Part shown: piece after piece, positions 1-11,053 of the stretch
Layout: every line of letters starts with the position of its first letter
Position numbering within the stretch: position 1 is the first letter of the stretch
Assembly: GCA_014529385.2 (NCBI GenBank)
Contig: CM043958.1
Location: 119,347,018 to 119,405,017 of the forward strand
Reading direction: 5' to 3'
DNA from: Adiantum capillus-veneris
Taxonomy: Eukaryota; Streptophyta; Polypodiopsida; Polypodiales; Pteridaceae
Length of the DNA: 58,000 nucleotides
Position numbers and translations under genes: made by a program
The notes under the pieces: generated by a model
Told to the model about the DNA's origin: nothing
Seen by the model: only the letters and a program-made list of their open reading frames with translations
The model's database searches: none

Positions 1-1068
1 CATGCAAACAAGACAACATATATGTTAGCTTTGAATACATATTATAGGTGTCAATAGACCCTACTAGTTGTTATCCATGTCCATCTTACAAACTTTTTAA
101 AACTTAAACCTACTATTCAAAATAAATGTGAATTTTTGAAGTAGTTTTACTTGTCTCTTTTTGTAATCATAATGCCATTGCTTTATTGTTTAAGTATAAG
201 GTGCGTTTTCTTTTTAGTTCCTTTTCAGGTTCATTTTTAACTTAAATTCAAAAACGTCATCACTCCATTAAAATTCAAGTGAGTTTATAGGTTATAAATA
301 AGGTTACTATTTACCCTAGTTTTTTTAGAACTTTAATATTTATTTATGTGTACATTAAGTTCTGATCAGAAGGTCACTACCCCTTTTGATCCAAGTGTTT
401 AAACCCATATTTGTCCCATAGGTCTTTGTTTTTATGTGTTTATGTATCTTTGGTCAAAGGCACTTCCTAAGGAGTGTATGTTTGCCAATCGCATCACTTT
501 ATAAGATTTATTAGTGTCCCACTTAGTATTTAAGCAAGGAAACTTGTGATCCTTAATGTCAAGTGCATGTGAAAGACACCAATGGTGGGTGCTAAACAAT
601 GGACAACTTAATAATGTTTTTTTTAAGTCTTCCCTTGCAATACCTTCGAAAAATATACGCCACTCAAGCTGCTCATTTTATAATAGAGAAAGTATAGGAC
701 CAAACGAGATGTTTAAACGAGTTTGTGTAGCCCTCCCTAGTTAACTAGAACTGAGTTATGCATAAAAAGAACATGCATACCAAATCTAATAAATCAATAT
801 ACTCCTTTGATAATCTTATGCAAAAGTTATAGATTATTTACCCAGCTAAACTAAAGAAAAACAATTTCTTCTAACAGAGATATTAGCCATCCCGTTGTTT
901 CACTTACTCTCTCTTCATCTCTTTTTTTATACTAATCTCAAGTATTAAACTAACAAAGTAGGATCAACTGTGTCACTATAACCAAGCCCAGAGAAGTAGC
1001 TATATATTAATCAATCAATCTCAAGGCCTGCTGAATATTAAACCGGATGAAACATCTATGCGTAAAAA
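1..1068. other. Anonymous AT-rich non-coding DNA
   Basis: No protein motif, RNA gene or terminal repeat was recognised here. The longest open frame, about 62 codons on the plus strand near 556-744, has no recognisable composition or motif and is treated as chance. Confidence 0.6.
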
Positions 1069-2089
1069 ATGTGAGGTCCCCACCCCGTCATCTCAAATGA
1101 CGGTTCTGATGGTAAACCCTGTGGCCACTAGATCTATATTGGAAGCAAACAAAGTGATTTAAGGGATCAACTAGCGGACGAGCTCTCATCACCAAGTGAA
1201 TTGAGTCGAGCCTACTAGCAACGAGATCTAGTTCCACCCCGCAGGGGAAAGCGTGGCTAACCAATTATCGGTCCTAAGACTCACCTTCCAGAAGGAGAGA
1301 AGTCTTGAGTGCCTTTTTCCCCATTGCTTTCAGAGGCATGTACACTTGGGACTTCACTGCTTTTGGTGCAATGAGAAATTCTAACGTCATTTATCGTACT
1401 ATGGGAACAGAGAGTTCCCGACCAATCGGGACCACCCTTCTCATACGCATTGGCAATCTGAGCCAAGCCCCCACTTTCCACCCCCATCCTCAAACTTTGT
1501 CTTGTGTGTCCCAATTACTAACACATTTGTTGTTCAACATATATATTCATTGATTAATTCCGATTCACAAGTTGTGTTAAGACAGCTCTTCAAACAGTTT
1601 TTCAAAGCGGCACCAAAACAATATTTCTAGTAAAAATTCACTCAATAACTCATTTCATTTAAACTTCCAATGTCCTGGAGGCACGAAATCCCACAGCCGA
1701 GTGTTAACTCCACCCATTGTCACCTAGTTGCCCATACAACTAGATTTGTCCACCGCATAAAAAGCACGACATGGACATCCCACCGCAAAGAACGCAAGTC
1801 GTGGGTATCCACCACAAAGAACGCAAGACGTGGATCAAAGCCCTATGCTAGGTAATCCTAGCCACTGCGAGAACCTCGCGAGCTGTCCCCTCTGATCAAG
1901 AGGATCAGAGGGGGATCATGACTAAATCAACATTGGAATTAAAAATGAACTGGCCGAGTTAATTTTCCCTAACAAAACAGTATTTCCTACTTGAATTTAA
2001 ATACACTAATTAAAATGCTGTGGTCTCCGTTGGATTACCAACATGTTTGGGATAATGATATTTTTCTATCTTACCGAAATGCAATGTTA
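1069..2089. repeat. Hairpin-rich segment, possible retroelement terminus or leader
   Basis: The segment is less AT-rich than its surroundings. It opens on the plus strand with TGTGAGGTCCCCACCCCG, which resembles the start of a plant LTR, but no matching second copy was seen. It holds a perfect 7-bp stem hairpin (1085-1103), an 11-bp stem hairpin (1887-1913) and a two-copy direct repeat of about 30 bp around AAAGAACGCAAG (1774-1833). It could be the leader or LTR of a Ty3/gypsy element related to the one to its right. That assignment is inference. Confidence 0.3.
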
Positions 2090-2260
2090 TTAAACTGTAC
2101 TTGAATTAAAATTTAGGTCTACCTCGATAATTTCCTCCTCATTGCTTTGTGAGATGACCGGTACTTGCTCGACCATGGGAGCCTTCCCCTTTCCGTTGGT
2201 GTTGCTCGTCCCGGCCTCATGGACGTGAGATCCACCAAAACGGGTCCTCTTTGGGGCCAT
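2090..2260 (-). pseudogene. Short ORF resembling a gag N terminus
   Basis: A 56-codon minus-strand frame starts at 2260 with MAPKRTRFGG, continues with a hydrophilic Lys/Glu-rich stretch, and stops at 2090. Basic starts of this kind are common for gag of plant Ty3/gypsy elements. It lies downstream, in minus-strand direction, of the LTR-like segment ending at 3937. It could therefore be the truncated start of another element using that LTR as its 5' LTR. No primer-binding site was recognised between them, so this remains a weak call. Confidence 0.3.
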
Positions 2261-2959
2261 TTTTACTCACTACTTAAGAAGATGATTTCGGGAAAGAGAC
2301 TAGAGTACAGTATACCATGACAATCCGCAGTTGGTCAGATAACAACATGATTAACTTTAACAAGCATTTCTTCTTATACGGAAGAAACAGAATCATTTCA
2401 GGGGTATGATAATTACTCCTCTATCATAATCTATCTTGGGAAAAATCTAGATTAACACTAGTTGATCTAAGTTTTTAATTACATTGACAACATCTTCACA
2501 TGATCTTATGAGAATTGGCCTTAAAATTACATGTTTAGCTCGGCAATTGGAAAATTCAGTTTCCTATGATTACTTGCTTAATTAGAGTAATTGAATGATG
2601 AATTTGCTATACTAATTGCTTCTCTAAGATGAACAAAAAGTACATAATTATCTTGTGCACATGCGGAAGAATTTCCTTTTCTATAATGGCAATAATTTAA
2701 GAGGGTGATTAATTTCTCTAATTTACACATTAATCTCTTGTAATTAGAGTTTAATCTTTGTTAATTAAATTCATTTTTAATGCAATGACCGATTGAAGTC
2801 ATTCAATTCGCTACTTTGCTAGAGATTAACTTATTTCCATCATTCATGCATTGAACTAATTAGTTGGCAATTCACTATTAGTAATCATGGATTAGTTGAT
2901 GATTAAAGAATTTTATTTGATGCATAATTAACTAATTGGATTAAGATAGTGGAATAGAT
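2261..2959. other. AT-rich non-coding DNA
   Basis: A strongly AT-rich stretch without coding motifs. It sits between the LTR-like segment and the small gag-like ORF. It may be U5 or leader sequence of a retroelement, but no boundary is visible. Confidence 0.4.
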
Positions 2960-3206
2960 TATTTACATATGTGATTTAGAGAGTTTACTACTAGATAGAG
3001 TAGTTAGATTTTGCATAGAATTAGCGAGAGATAAGGAATTCATAGAGAAATCAAGATGAAAACATAAAATTGACTTTGGATTACCGTAAATCGAGCTAAT
3101 TAGGCCAGAAATGCTGATCCGATAAAGCCTAACAGACGAGAGATTGGCAGCACCTCCTCCTCTTAATCCGCTTCTAGAGATTGTGTATGTCGGCAGCACC
3201 TCGCCC

Positions 3207-3270
3207 AAGGTGTGTGCGTGTGAGGGAGTGTGTGTGTGTGTGTGTATTGAGTATATGTGTGTGTGTGTGA
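3207..3270. repeat. (GT)n microsatellite
   Basis: Imperfect GT/CA dinucleotide tract with short interruptions, lying in the presumed transcribed part of the RT-A LTR. Confidence 0.85.
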
Positions 3271-3276
3271 GCAGGT

Positions 3277-3285
3277 CCTTATATA
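3277..3285 (-). promoter_or_regulatory. TATA-like box in RT-A LTR
   Basis: The minus strand reads TATATAAGG, followed downstream by CA/TC-rich sequence. Its position inside the LTR suits a U3 core promoter. This is inferred from sequence alone. Confidence 0.4.
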
Positions 3286-3937
3286 GTTCTTAGTCTCATG
3301 CAAATCGAAATCCGCTGCTAAATGCATCCGAGTGAGCACTTGGCCTTGCATAGACAGCTTGGGTGCATGGCTTGCAAAGTGTCTAGTTAGCTTTTCCAAC
3401 TGCCTCTCATACTCTCTCTCATGCTTGGTAAGTCTCCCACGAGCTCCTAGATGAGTGGGGGAGGCCTCTAGCTGCTAAATCAAGCCTCCAGTGGCCTAGA
3501 GCATGTGCACACACCACCCCCCGAGTGCCGGTGCCCCTGCTAGCCTTATAAATTTTTTTATTTTTAACCTTAGACGGTCGTTACAGCTTGGATTCTAATT
3601 CCGAAACTTGATGTGCTAAGACGGAACTAAGGTGCATCATCCTGAGTACCTACCATATTTAGCAGCTCCCGGTTTTTGGAAATGCATTTTTTTTAAATTC
3701 TGGGTACGAGTGCAGTTTTTCGAGCCGGTCAAAACTAGACGGGTCGGGTGATCAAAAACTTACTATTTTAGGAAAGTTTTCACAAAAATTATTTTTATTC
3801 ATTGTTGAAAGTTCTATAGCATTCTAAACATCTTGGCACCGACATATTTAGAAAAACTGCAAAAAATAGTAACTTTTTGTAGTATGATTATTTTGTAGTA
3901 CAGGAGTGCTCTTTAGGTCGGGGTCAGAGATCTTACA

Positions 3938-3945
3938 TCCTCCCC
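3938..3945 (-). other. Polypurine tract of RT-A
   Basis: The minus strand reads GGGGAGGA immediately before the LTR start TGTAAG. This is the usual primer site for plus-strand DNA synthesis in LTR retrotransposons. Confidence 0.65.
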
Positions 3946-3968
3946 AACGTGAAAAATTTGAGATGTCC

Positions 3969-4275
3969 TCATCTCAAGAATTTATTAGGATAATCCTTTA
4001 TGAGCATTGGTTCGTCCTCCCAAATAGCGTCTTCTTCAGGATAATCTTTCCACTTCACAAGGTGCTCGGTAATTGTCCTGTTTCATAGCTTTCTTTCCCT
4101 TGATTCAAGGACGTAATCAAGTTGAAGTTCGAGAACTCCTTGTGCTGGCATAACTATCTGATATGAGTCCAAGAGTTGGTCGGGGTTAGGAATGTAGGGT
4201 TTGAGTAGGCTGACGTGAAATACATCGTGAAACTTTGCGGGTAACTTGAGCTTGTAGGCCTGGTCACTCACAACC
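3969..4275 (-). pseudogene. RT-A integrase C terminus and chromodomain
   Basis: The segment A-Y-K-L-K-L-P, then F-H-V-S-L-L-K-P-Y, is the GPY/F-like end of a chromovirus integrase. One in-frame TGA (4083) follows E-R-K-L. The same frame then continues with T-E-H-L-V-K-W-K-D-Y-P-E-E-D and A-I-W-E-D, a recognisable chromodomain core, ending at a TGA at 3971-3969. In living chromoviruses this domain is thought to steer insertion towards particular chromatin. The TGA at 4083 sits where an Arg (CGA) would fit. Confidence 0.85.
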
Positions 4276-5427
4276 TTAGTGATTTCGAAGGGTCCACAAT
4301 ATCTCGGGCTTATTTTCTTGTACCTTCCTAATGATAAGTTTCTTTTCTTCGATCGGACTCGTAGAAAAACTTTTTCTCCTTCCTTGAAGGTCCGTTCTGA
4401 TTGATTTCTTATCTGTGTAATGCTTTTGTCTATCCTGAGCGGCTTGGATAGCTTGGCGAATGGCTTTAGTCTGAGCTTCCATGTCTTCTAGCATCTTCTT
4501 AGAGGCTTCTACCCTGATGGTTGGGTCTGAAAAGTTAAGCGGTGCTAAACAGTCTTGTCCATAAAGAGCTTTGAAGGGTGACATTCCAATGCTTCTGTGT
4601 TTGGAAGAATTGTAAGCATATTCTACCAAAGGAAGATATTGTAACCACTTCTTTGGCTCTTGCGAACAATAGGCCCTGAGAATGTCCTCAATGACTTGAT
4701 TTACTCTTTCAATGCGCCCATCTATCTGCGGATGATACGCTGTGCTGAAGGCTAATTGTGACCCAATAGATTGGAAAAGAGAAGTCCAAAACTTTGATGT
4801 AAACTTGGCATCTCTATCACTGACGATACGATTGGGTAAACCATGTAACCTAAAAATTCCTTGATGAATTCTCGGCTAATATCCGAAGCAGTAAAGGTTG
4901 TCTTTACAGGTATTAGATGAGCCACTTTTGTGAGAATATCAACAACCACAAATACAGTCATAACCTTTTGTAGAAGGTAATCCTGTAACAAAGTCCATAC
5001 TGATGCATTCCCATTTCATCTAGGATATGTCAAGAGGTTGAAGTTGCCCTGGTAACTTGATTCTTTTGGCTTTTATCCGTTGACAAGAAAGACATTGCCT
5101 CACATAGCGAAGTATGTCTCCTTTCATTCCCGACCAAAAATAACTCCTCCTGATAGCATGAAGAGTCTTAGAATAACCTGGATGTCCTGATGTGGGGCTA
5201 TCGTGTGCTTCATACAGAATAGTCTTCTTTAAAACTGGGTCTCCGGGTACACAGAGTCTATGTCTGAAGTAAAGACATCCTCCCATAAGAGAGTAATCTT
5301 TAGCTTCAGGCATTTTATTATGCTGGACTAATGGTACTATACGTTGGTATTCTGGATCTACCAAAGATGCTTCTTTAATTCTATCCAAGATAGGGTTATT
5401 TGGAATAGAGATAGCTCCGAGAAAAGA
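4276..5427 (-). pseudogene. RT-A integrase (zinc-binding and catalytic core)
   Basis: The H2C2 zinc-binding part is intact at about 5220-5060, with H-x6-H spacing followed by C-L-S-C-Q. The catalytic core follows in fragments: a VVVDILTKVAHLIP block (4991-4752), the S-D-R-D-type region and the H-P-Q-I-D-G-type Glu region, then the Y-N-S-S-K-H-R-S-I-G block (4629-4276). Stops and frameshifts separate them. It would have inserted the element cDNA into the genome. Confidence 0.88.
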
Positions 5428-5796
5428 TTTTCGGCTAAGTCCATCTGCAACGGCATTTTCCTTCCCTGGTCTATACTTTATGTCAAGGTTATATTCTTGT
5501 AAGAGTTCTATCCATCGCCGTCGTCGCATATTGAGAATAGGTTGAGTAAAAATCCATTTTAAGCTCTTGTGGTCTGTAACTAGCTAAAACTTGCGTTCGA
5601 GAAGATAATGTCTCCACAACTTCAGCGCATGTATAACCGCTAAAAGTTCCAAATCGTGAGTAGGGTAATTCTTTTCATGATCCCTCAGCTTTCATGAAGT
5701 ATACGCCACCGGTCTTCCTTCTTGAGTAAGAACTCCGCCCAAAGAAAATTTGCTAGCATCGGTCGCTACTTCCAAGAAGTCGGTCAAGAACAAGAA
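5428..5796 (-). pseudogene. RT-A RNase H
   Basis: Degenerate RNase H joined to RT. Recognisable pieces are D-A-S near the start, an E-L-L-A-V helix, T-D-H-K-S-L-K, and the terminal V-A-D-G-L-S-R-K typical of Ty3/gypsy RNase H. At least two stops interrupt it, including a TAG close to 5585. Confidence 0.85.
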
Positions 5797-6702
5797 TTAT
5801 TTTAGCTTAGCAAAACTAGACTTGTGCTTGGTCTTCCACTCGATCCTCATTCCTTTCTTCGGGAGTTCCGTCAAAGGTGCAACAATACATGCATAGTCCT
5901 TGACAAAAATCATGTACCATCCCGTTATTCCAAGAAATCCTCTTACTTCGCTGACGGTGGATGGTTGAGGACAATCAACGATATCCTTGACTTTATCTGG
6001 GTCCACTGAAATCCGTTCGACCGATATGATAAATCCAAGATAATTGACCTTTGGTGAGAAGAAGGTACACTTGCTCGCTTTAGCGTAAAGTTGGTGCTCT
6101 TGAAGAAGATCAAGTACTTTGCGAGCATGTTTTTCATGATCTTCCTCGTTCTTAAAATGGATCAGAATGTCGTCAAAGAAAACAAGGACAAAAATCAGAT
6201 TGAAGCTTGTAGGAGCATTTGTTAGACCAAAGGACATTACTGTGAATTCGTAGTGTCCATACCTAGTGTTGAAAGCTGTCTTTGGAATGTCTGATTCCTT
6301 GATCCTGATTTGGTAATATCCTGCCCTTAGATCAATCTTTGTAAATATTTTGGTGCCATGGAGTCTATCCAGGAGTTTGTCAATCCTTGGAATTGGATAC
6401 TTGTTTTTGACAGTTACCTGGTTCAGTCCACGGTAATCTATGCATAACCTTAAAGTCCCATCCTTCTTCTTCTGAAAAAGAACTGGTGCGTCCCAAGGAG
6501 AAGTACTGGGTCGAATGAATCCTTGTTCAAGGAGTTGCCTAAGTTGTTCCTTGAGTTCTATGGCCTCTGGAAGTGACATTTTATAAGGTTGCTTTGAGAC
6601 AGCAGGTTCACATCCAGGGATAGTCTCGATCTCATGATCTACCTCTCTATGTGGTGGAAGATTCGTAAGGTCTTTAGGGAATACATGATCATACTCCCTC
6701 AA
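5797..6702 (-). pseudogene. RT-A reverse transcriptase with internal deletion
   Basis: About 300 codons of reverse transcriptase. Visible signatures are the [15 protein letters not shown] block, [13 protein letters not shown] with the first catalytic Asp, the S-F-G-L-T-N-A-P block, and F-F-D-D-I-L-I in place of Y-V-D-D with both catalytic Asp residues. Between the N-A-P-T-S-F block and the F-F-D-D box about 15 residues usual for the family are missing. The deletion is in frame, but it removes a palm segment and probably abolishes activity. Confidence 0.93.
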
Positions 6703-6711
6703 CCAGTTTGG

Positions 6712-7179
6712 TCAAAGTCTCGTGTCTGAATGGTCCACCTTGTTGAGCTTTACCGCATAAATTTGCTGCCCCTTTCTCAATCCCTTCAAAAGTCTATTGG
6801 CCTTAACTAGAGTAGCCCTAGGTCTCCCATTTTTCCCCTGGATTAAGACTTCAATACCCAAGTTATCTGTAAAGGTAAAGTTCCCTTGTGCACAATGGAT
6901 GCGGGCCTGATTTTGCTTTAGCCAGTCCATCCCTAGTATCCCATCAAAGAATCCTAAAGGTAGGGTTCGAAATTGAGCAGAAGTTGGGTGTCCCCCTAGG
7001 TCAAAGTCGATTATACCTACAGAGTGTTGAGATACAACTTCCTTGCCGTTTGCTAACTCTACAACTAATTTGCTTGTTGGATACTTATCTAGCTTTAGTT
7101 TCCTCATGCATCTGGGTGAAAGAAATGAAAGAGTACTACCACAATCTATAAGGAAGTTAAATTGTTCACCTCTGAGAGA
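6712..7179 (-). pseudogene. RT-A aspartic protease
   Basis: A retropepsin-like domain that would cleave the polyprotein. The active-site segment is F-L-I-D-C-G-S-T around 7130-7155 and keeps the catalytic Asp. The C-terminal part contains D-G-I-L-G-M-D-W-L, the usual second signature of Ty3/gypsy proteases. It is in frame with gag apart from the TGA at 7180. The frame shifts near 6712-6702, before RT begins. Confidence 0.88.
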
Positions 7180-8160
7180 TCATGGCGTATGAATGACTGC
7201 GTATTGCTCACAACCATTGGGGTTGTCAATTGCAACATGCAAGGTTGCTCTCTCCTCTGCTTCATCACCCACATTTGGTTGTACCACTACGGCATTCACT
7301 CTGGCGATAGCTCCACGCCCTCGCCCTCTGTATACCCTTCCACGTCCTCCTCTCCCATTAGGTTGTCCTCGCCCATAGACATTTAGAGGTATGGCATTGG
7401 TACTGGTTGCTTGAGTCTTCTTAGGGCATTTAGATCGGTAATGCCCGAATTCGTTGCACTCATAGCAACGTACAATTGGAAATTCCATAACTGCGGTAGT
7501 GGCTACTATTGGGTGCTGTTTGTATGCTTGGTTGGTTGGTCTATTATTCCAAACATTTGTCCTTGCCCTTTTCGCCAAATGATTCCTCTTATTCTGATTG
7601 ACCTTCTACATTTCCATAGCTAAGGGTTTAGCTCTTAGCAAGGCATCTTGAAGAGTTGCCGGTCTGAGAGCTTCTAGCCGATTGTTCAAGGGGTCGATGA
7701 GCCCTTGGCAGAACCGTGCTACTTGCTGATCCAGGGTCATTCTAGGAGCATATCTTCGAAGAGTAACAAACTTTGAGTAATACTCCTCGATTGAAGAAGT
7801 CGACTAACAAAGGGAAAAGAACTCGTTCATCTTCAAGGTTTTATAAGCGGGTGGTAAGTAACACCCCATCACTGTAGCCTTGATGTCTTTCCATGACTGA
7901 GAAGATCCCTTGATGTTGAGATCTCTGCAATGCTGTTTCCACCAAATCTTGGCATTGCCAGAGAGATGGAACATTGCGAGCATGGTCTGGTTCTCAGGTT
8001 GAGTCCCTGCAGCCTTGAAATAGTCATACATTGCTTCCATCCACACTTCCGCATCTCTCTCCACATTAGCTCCCTCACCCTTAAAGGTCGGAGGTTGGGC
8101 TTGCTTAAGGAGGAGCTTCTTTTCTTGTGTTGTCGAATAGAGAGCGACAGGTGGTGCCTA
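7180..8160 (-). pseudogene. gag: RT-A gag (Retrotrans_gag core and zinc knuckle)
   Basis: Gag would form the virus-like particle that packages element RNA. The frame at 8064-7804 carries the gag core, with an AEVWMEAMYDYF segment and the typical NAKIWWKQHC helix. After frame breaks, the frame at 7578-7180 carries a CCHC zinc knuckle C-Y-E-C-x4-H-x4-C at about 7467-7426, followed by an Arg/Gly-rich tail. The frame ends at an in-frame TGA (7180) directly before the protease active-site segment, in the same reading frame. That stop is therefore a nonsense mutation, not a natural gag-pol boundary. Upstream of about 8160 the frame closes with stops and gag homology is lost. Confidence 0.88.
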
Positions 8161-8354
8161 CACGGTTTACACAGAATTTGATACGATTGCTAGAATTCAA
8201 GATTTAAATAAACACGAGACTTTAATAAAATCCAAGTTTCAAATCACCGAGAGACAAAAACTCTTCCTTTATTAATAGAATTTTTTTTACAATTGTAACC
8301 TTTTGAGGTTTAGGATAACTTTTGATCAATTTATTACATGGCATTCTGGGATAT
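8161..8354. other. AT-rich junction between RT-A and the next coding-like region
   Basis: Non-coding AT-rich sequence with a T8 run near 8283. Gag homology stops at its left edge, so it marks the truncation point of RT-A. Confidence 0.4.
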
Positions 8355-8950
8355 CTATATGATACGTCTGGCAGGGTGTCCTGGGATATAATGATACAGA
8401 CGATGTTTATGTGTTGTCACATTCTTACAATCCTCTATTTCTCCTGAGAAATAGTCCCTATACTTATCCTTAAGCGAGTAGTAAATTATGGTGTTCATAC
8501 TCTTGGATAAGTGTCTTGGAACACCAAAATTTCTAACTTTATTTGTTGGAATTACATCAGTGACCTTGTCCCAAAGCCACTCATTGAGGGTTTGCTCGGT
8601 GCCATCAGAAGTAGCAACAGTGATGCCCGAATGTAAAGGCAACAAGTAGTATAACTGCACTACTCCCAATTTTCTCCCCAACGGATTTTCTTTAAGTCGG
8701 TAGCCAGGCATCCTAACTTCCGAGCGTTGATGTAGTAAATCCCACCATCGTGGGTCCAGTCAATCTCCCATCCTTTATCAATGCGAGTGGAGTGTGGTGT
8801 ATTGACCTTTAGCAGCATCTCCATCACGTCTCGCCGAAAACAATAATTTGGGGAACGACGTACTTGCTCGTAAATAAGCTTAAAGACTTGAAACTTTTTG
8901 TATTCAAGTGCGGGATCTTCCTGCAACACCAATGCAAGGAGTTCGGATGC
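8355..8950 (-). pseudogene. Unidentified coding-like region, two overlapping frames
   Basis: Two minus-strand frames (8932-8660 and 8711-8355) overlap by about 50 bp in different phases. They read as one protein of roughly 190 residues broken by a frameshift or by a small unrecognised intron near 8660-8710. The upstream frame can be extended through D-A-S-E-L-L-A-L to a stop at about 8965. Notable pieces are R-R-D-V-M-E-M-L-L, G-W-E-I-D-W-T-H-D-G-G-I-Y-Y-I-N, Y-Y-S-L-K-D-K-Y-R-D-Y-F and the end R-L-Y-H-Y-I-P-G-H. Composition looks truly coding, unlike the shadow frames nearby. I do not recognise the family. It could be a host gene exon, a captured fragment, or part of an unknown element. Confidence 0.45.
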
Positions 8951-9338
8951 ATCCTCTTTCTCTTTTTATAAAAAAAAACCAATTATAGTATATGCAGAGT
9001 GTGGTAGTTTTAAACTAGTAAGCCGATATATTTGAGAACCAAGCGTAAGTTTTCAAAAGAAAAACTCAATCCAGGTAAGGCACCAACCTAAGAAGGATTA
9101 TCATGCTCGACCAACTCCATGGATATAGATCACACTCTTTACTCCACAGTTAATGAAAATTCCCTCACTCCTCTCTTTCACTTACACACACCACACAATC
9201 GAGGATAAGTGAGGAGCCAAATCAACCCTCACCTTCTTTTATAGTAGTATCCAAAGGTTGAGCTGGTTTGTATTACACTGAGTGGAAAAACCGAGTCGAT
9301 CTGTGTACTCAAAAGGTCCAATGAACCTATAGTTGAGG

Positions 9339-9474
9339 TCCTAGGAGACCTCAAAAGCAATGGCTCTGACGCAGACACAATCAACATAGGATCTCCTAGG
9401 ATCTCAAATTTCTTTTCAGATCCTAGGAGACCTCAAAAGAAATGTCTTTGACACGGACACAGTCAACATTGGAG
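9339..9474. repeat. Two-copy direct repeat, 82-bp offset
   Basis: The string beginning TCCTAGGAGACCTCAAAAG occurs at 9339 and again at 9421. Similarity continues for about 50 bp in each copy through GACACA and TCAACAT. It looks like a degenerate local duplication. Confidence 0.7.
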
Positions 9475-11053
9475 ATGACTCCCCACTAGGCCATCTATTA
9501 GTCTACCTAGCAAGGAAGAAGGGCCATGGGCACTTGGGTAGTCAAGCGTCTCCCACAAAAAAATGGAAACTCTTTGTAGGTAGACATGATTGCCAGCCTA
9601 GTGTTGCAATGAAAACACATGCCTATAAGAAACTTTGAATTTGCCCATCTAGTTGTTTTGTGCATTAGAGTACTCTCTATATGTTCTTGATTCTATCAAA
9701 TGGAGAACTTTGTTATGTAGACATTACCTATGATGCAAAATTTCAATTTGCATCAATGAGTAACCATGTGTACAAATGTCGTAAGTGTTACATTGTTGTG
9801 TGCAGGTCTTTGCGTGCTAGTCATGTGTGTGCCTACACATTTATATGTTGCATTTGATTGCTCCCGTAGACGGTATAGTGATTGTGATGTGGTTGTCAAA
9901 AGTTGTGTCCCATCCCCAAACCACTTTTGCACCTATTGGCATAGCTCATCTAAACCTATCAATAATAGTTGAAAATGAGGAACTACTAGTATGTTTGCAA
10001 TAGCCAACACCACCAAAGAAAAAGAAAAGGGTGTGTTGACAGCCAGTATTCATCCCAGTATAGAGGAAATTGTCATTGATCATGTGCCACCACCCTTGTC
10101 AATTGATGAACCGGACTTAAATCAGACTCCCCCTCCGATAGAGAAGGATCCAAGGGTTCTTATTCTTGAGTGATGGTGTCACATTAGGGTAGGTGAGGTG
10201 TCGTATGAGCATGGCACTTTTTTATTCGTCTTGGAGCCCTTTGCTTCTTGTTGTGGTGCTTGGATAATTCCACGGTGTATATATGGAGTTGTGTGCAATG
10301 TGTCATGAAAATTAATCTCTAACCTTCTAAAAGTATTGTCCATCTTAATTTGGCCATTTAAGTTCGGGGAAAATAATTGAGAACAAGTGAAGTTGATTTA
10401 AGTGCTTATGGACTGACTCGGTCAAAGACTTGGCACCAAAACGGAAGAAGTCCATAAAAGAGCAAGAGTAATTGTTGTCTAATTATCTCACTCATAAGTA
10501 TAGGTCAAGGAGGGATGAATATATCCTAAGAAGCCTTGATCAAAGACAATGGAGATGACCTAGAGCAATCATAGGAGTCTAAAAATAGAAACTAGTCGTA
10601 TTAATTTTAAGTAACTAAAATAACTCATTAGACTCTAAGTATGAAGTTTGGGAAGCCTTATATAAAGTTAAAATTCACCAAAGATGGTCTAAATTTAACA
10701 GGTCTAATTTAGCAGGTCTCCAGAGCATTGAGCTAAGGTTTTGCATAAGGGGTGGAATTTTAAAATCCCAAAGATGAATTTGACTTTACTGAGGTGTGTT
10801 CTAATTTAGCAGGTCCAACATTAACAGGTAGGTTCTAGCCCGAGTCAGCTTCGCAAAGCCTCCAAAGGATATAGTGCAAAGGTCTTGCACCCGAGTCGGT
10901 AAACTTAAAGGTAAGTCTATGGTTTTTAATTAATGCTTGGAAAAATTAAAAGCCTAAAGTTAAGATCAGCCCTGCCATTTTGGTAAGTTGATGTTAGACC
11001 TTTTCTTCCAAGTTTGGCTAGGCCACTTGTCCAAGGTAGCTCACACTTACTTT

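Larger units (their letters stand above)
2960..3937 (-). repeat. 3' LTR of chromovirus RT-A (inner end firm, outer end uncertain)
   Basis: On the minus strand the sequence from 3937 starts TGTAAGATCTCTGACCCCG, directly after a purine tract, as expected for the start of a 3' LTR. A TATA-like box follows about 650 bp in. The right edge (3937) is well supported by the adjoining polypurine tract and by the chromodomain stop codon 32 bp away. The left edge is a guess because no second LTR is present for comparison. Confidence 0.6.
3938..8160 (-). mobile_element. RT-A: Ty3/gypsy chromovirus remnant
   Basis: Read on the minus strand, the order is gag, protease, reverse transcriptase, RNase H, integrase, chromodomain, polypurine tract, LTR. 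This is the standard order of a plant chromovirus. Frames are broken by in-frame stops, frameshifts and a small deletion in RT. Gag is cut off near 8160, so the 5' LTR, primer-binding site and gag N terminus are missing. Several stops replace a plausible Arg, Gly or Gln codon, as expected for decay of methylated repeats. The element is inactive. Confidence 0.93.
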
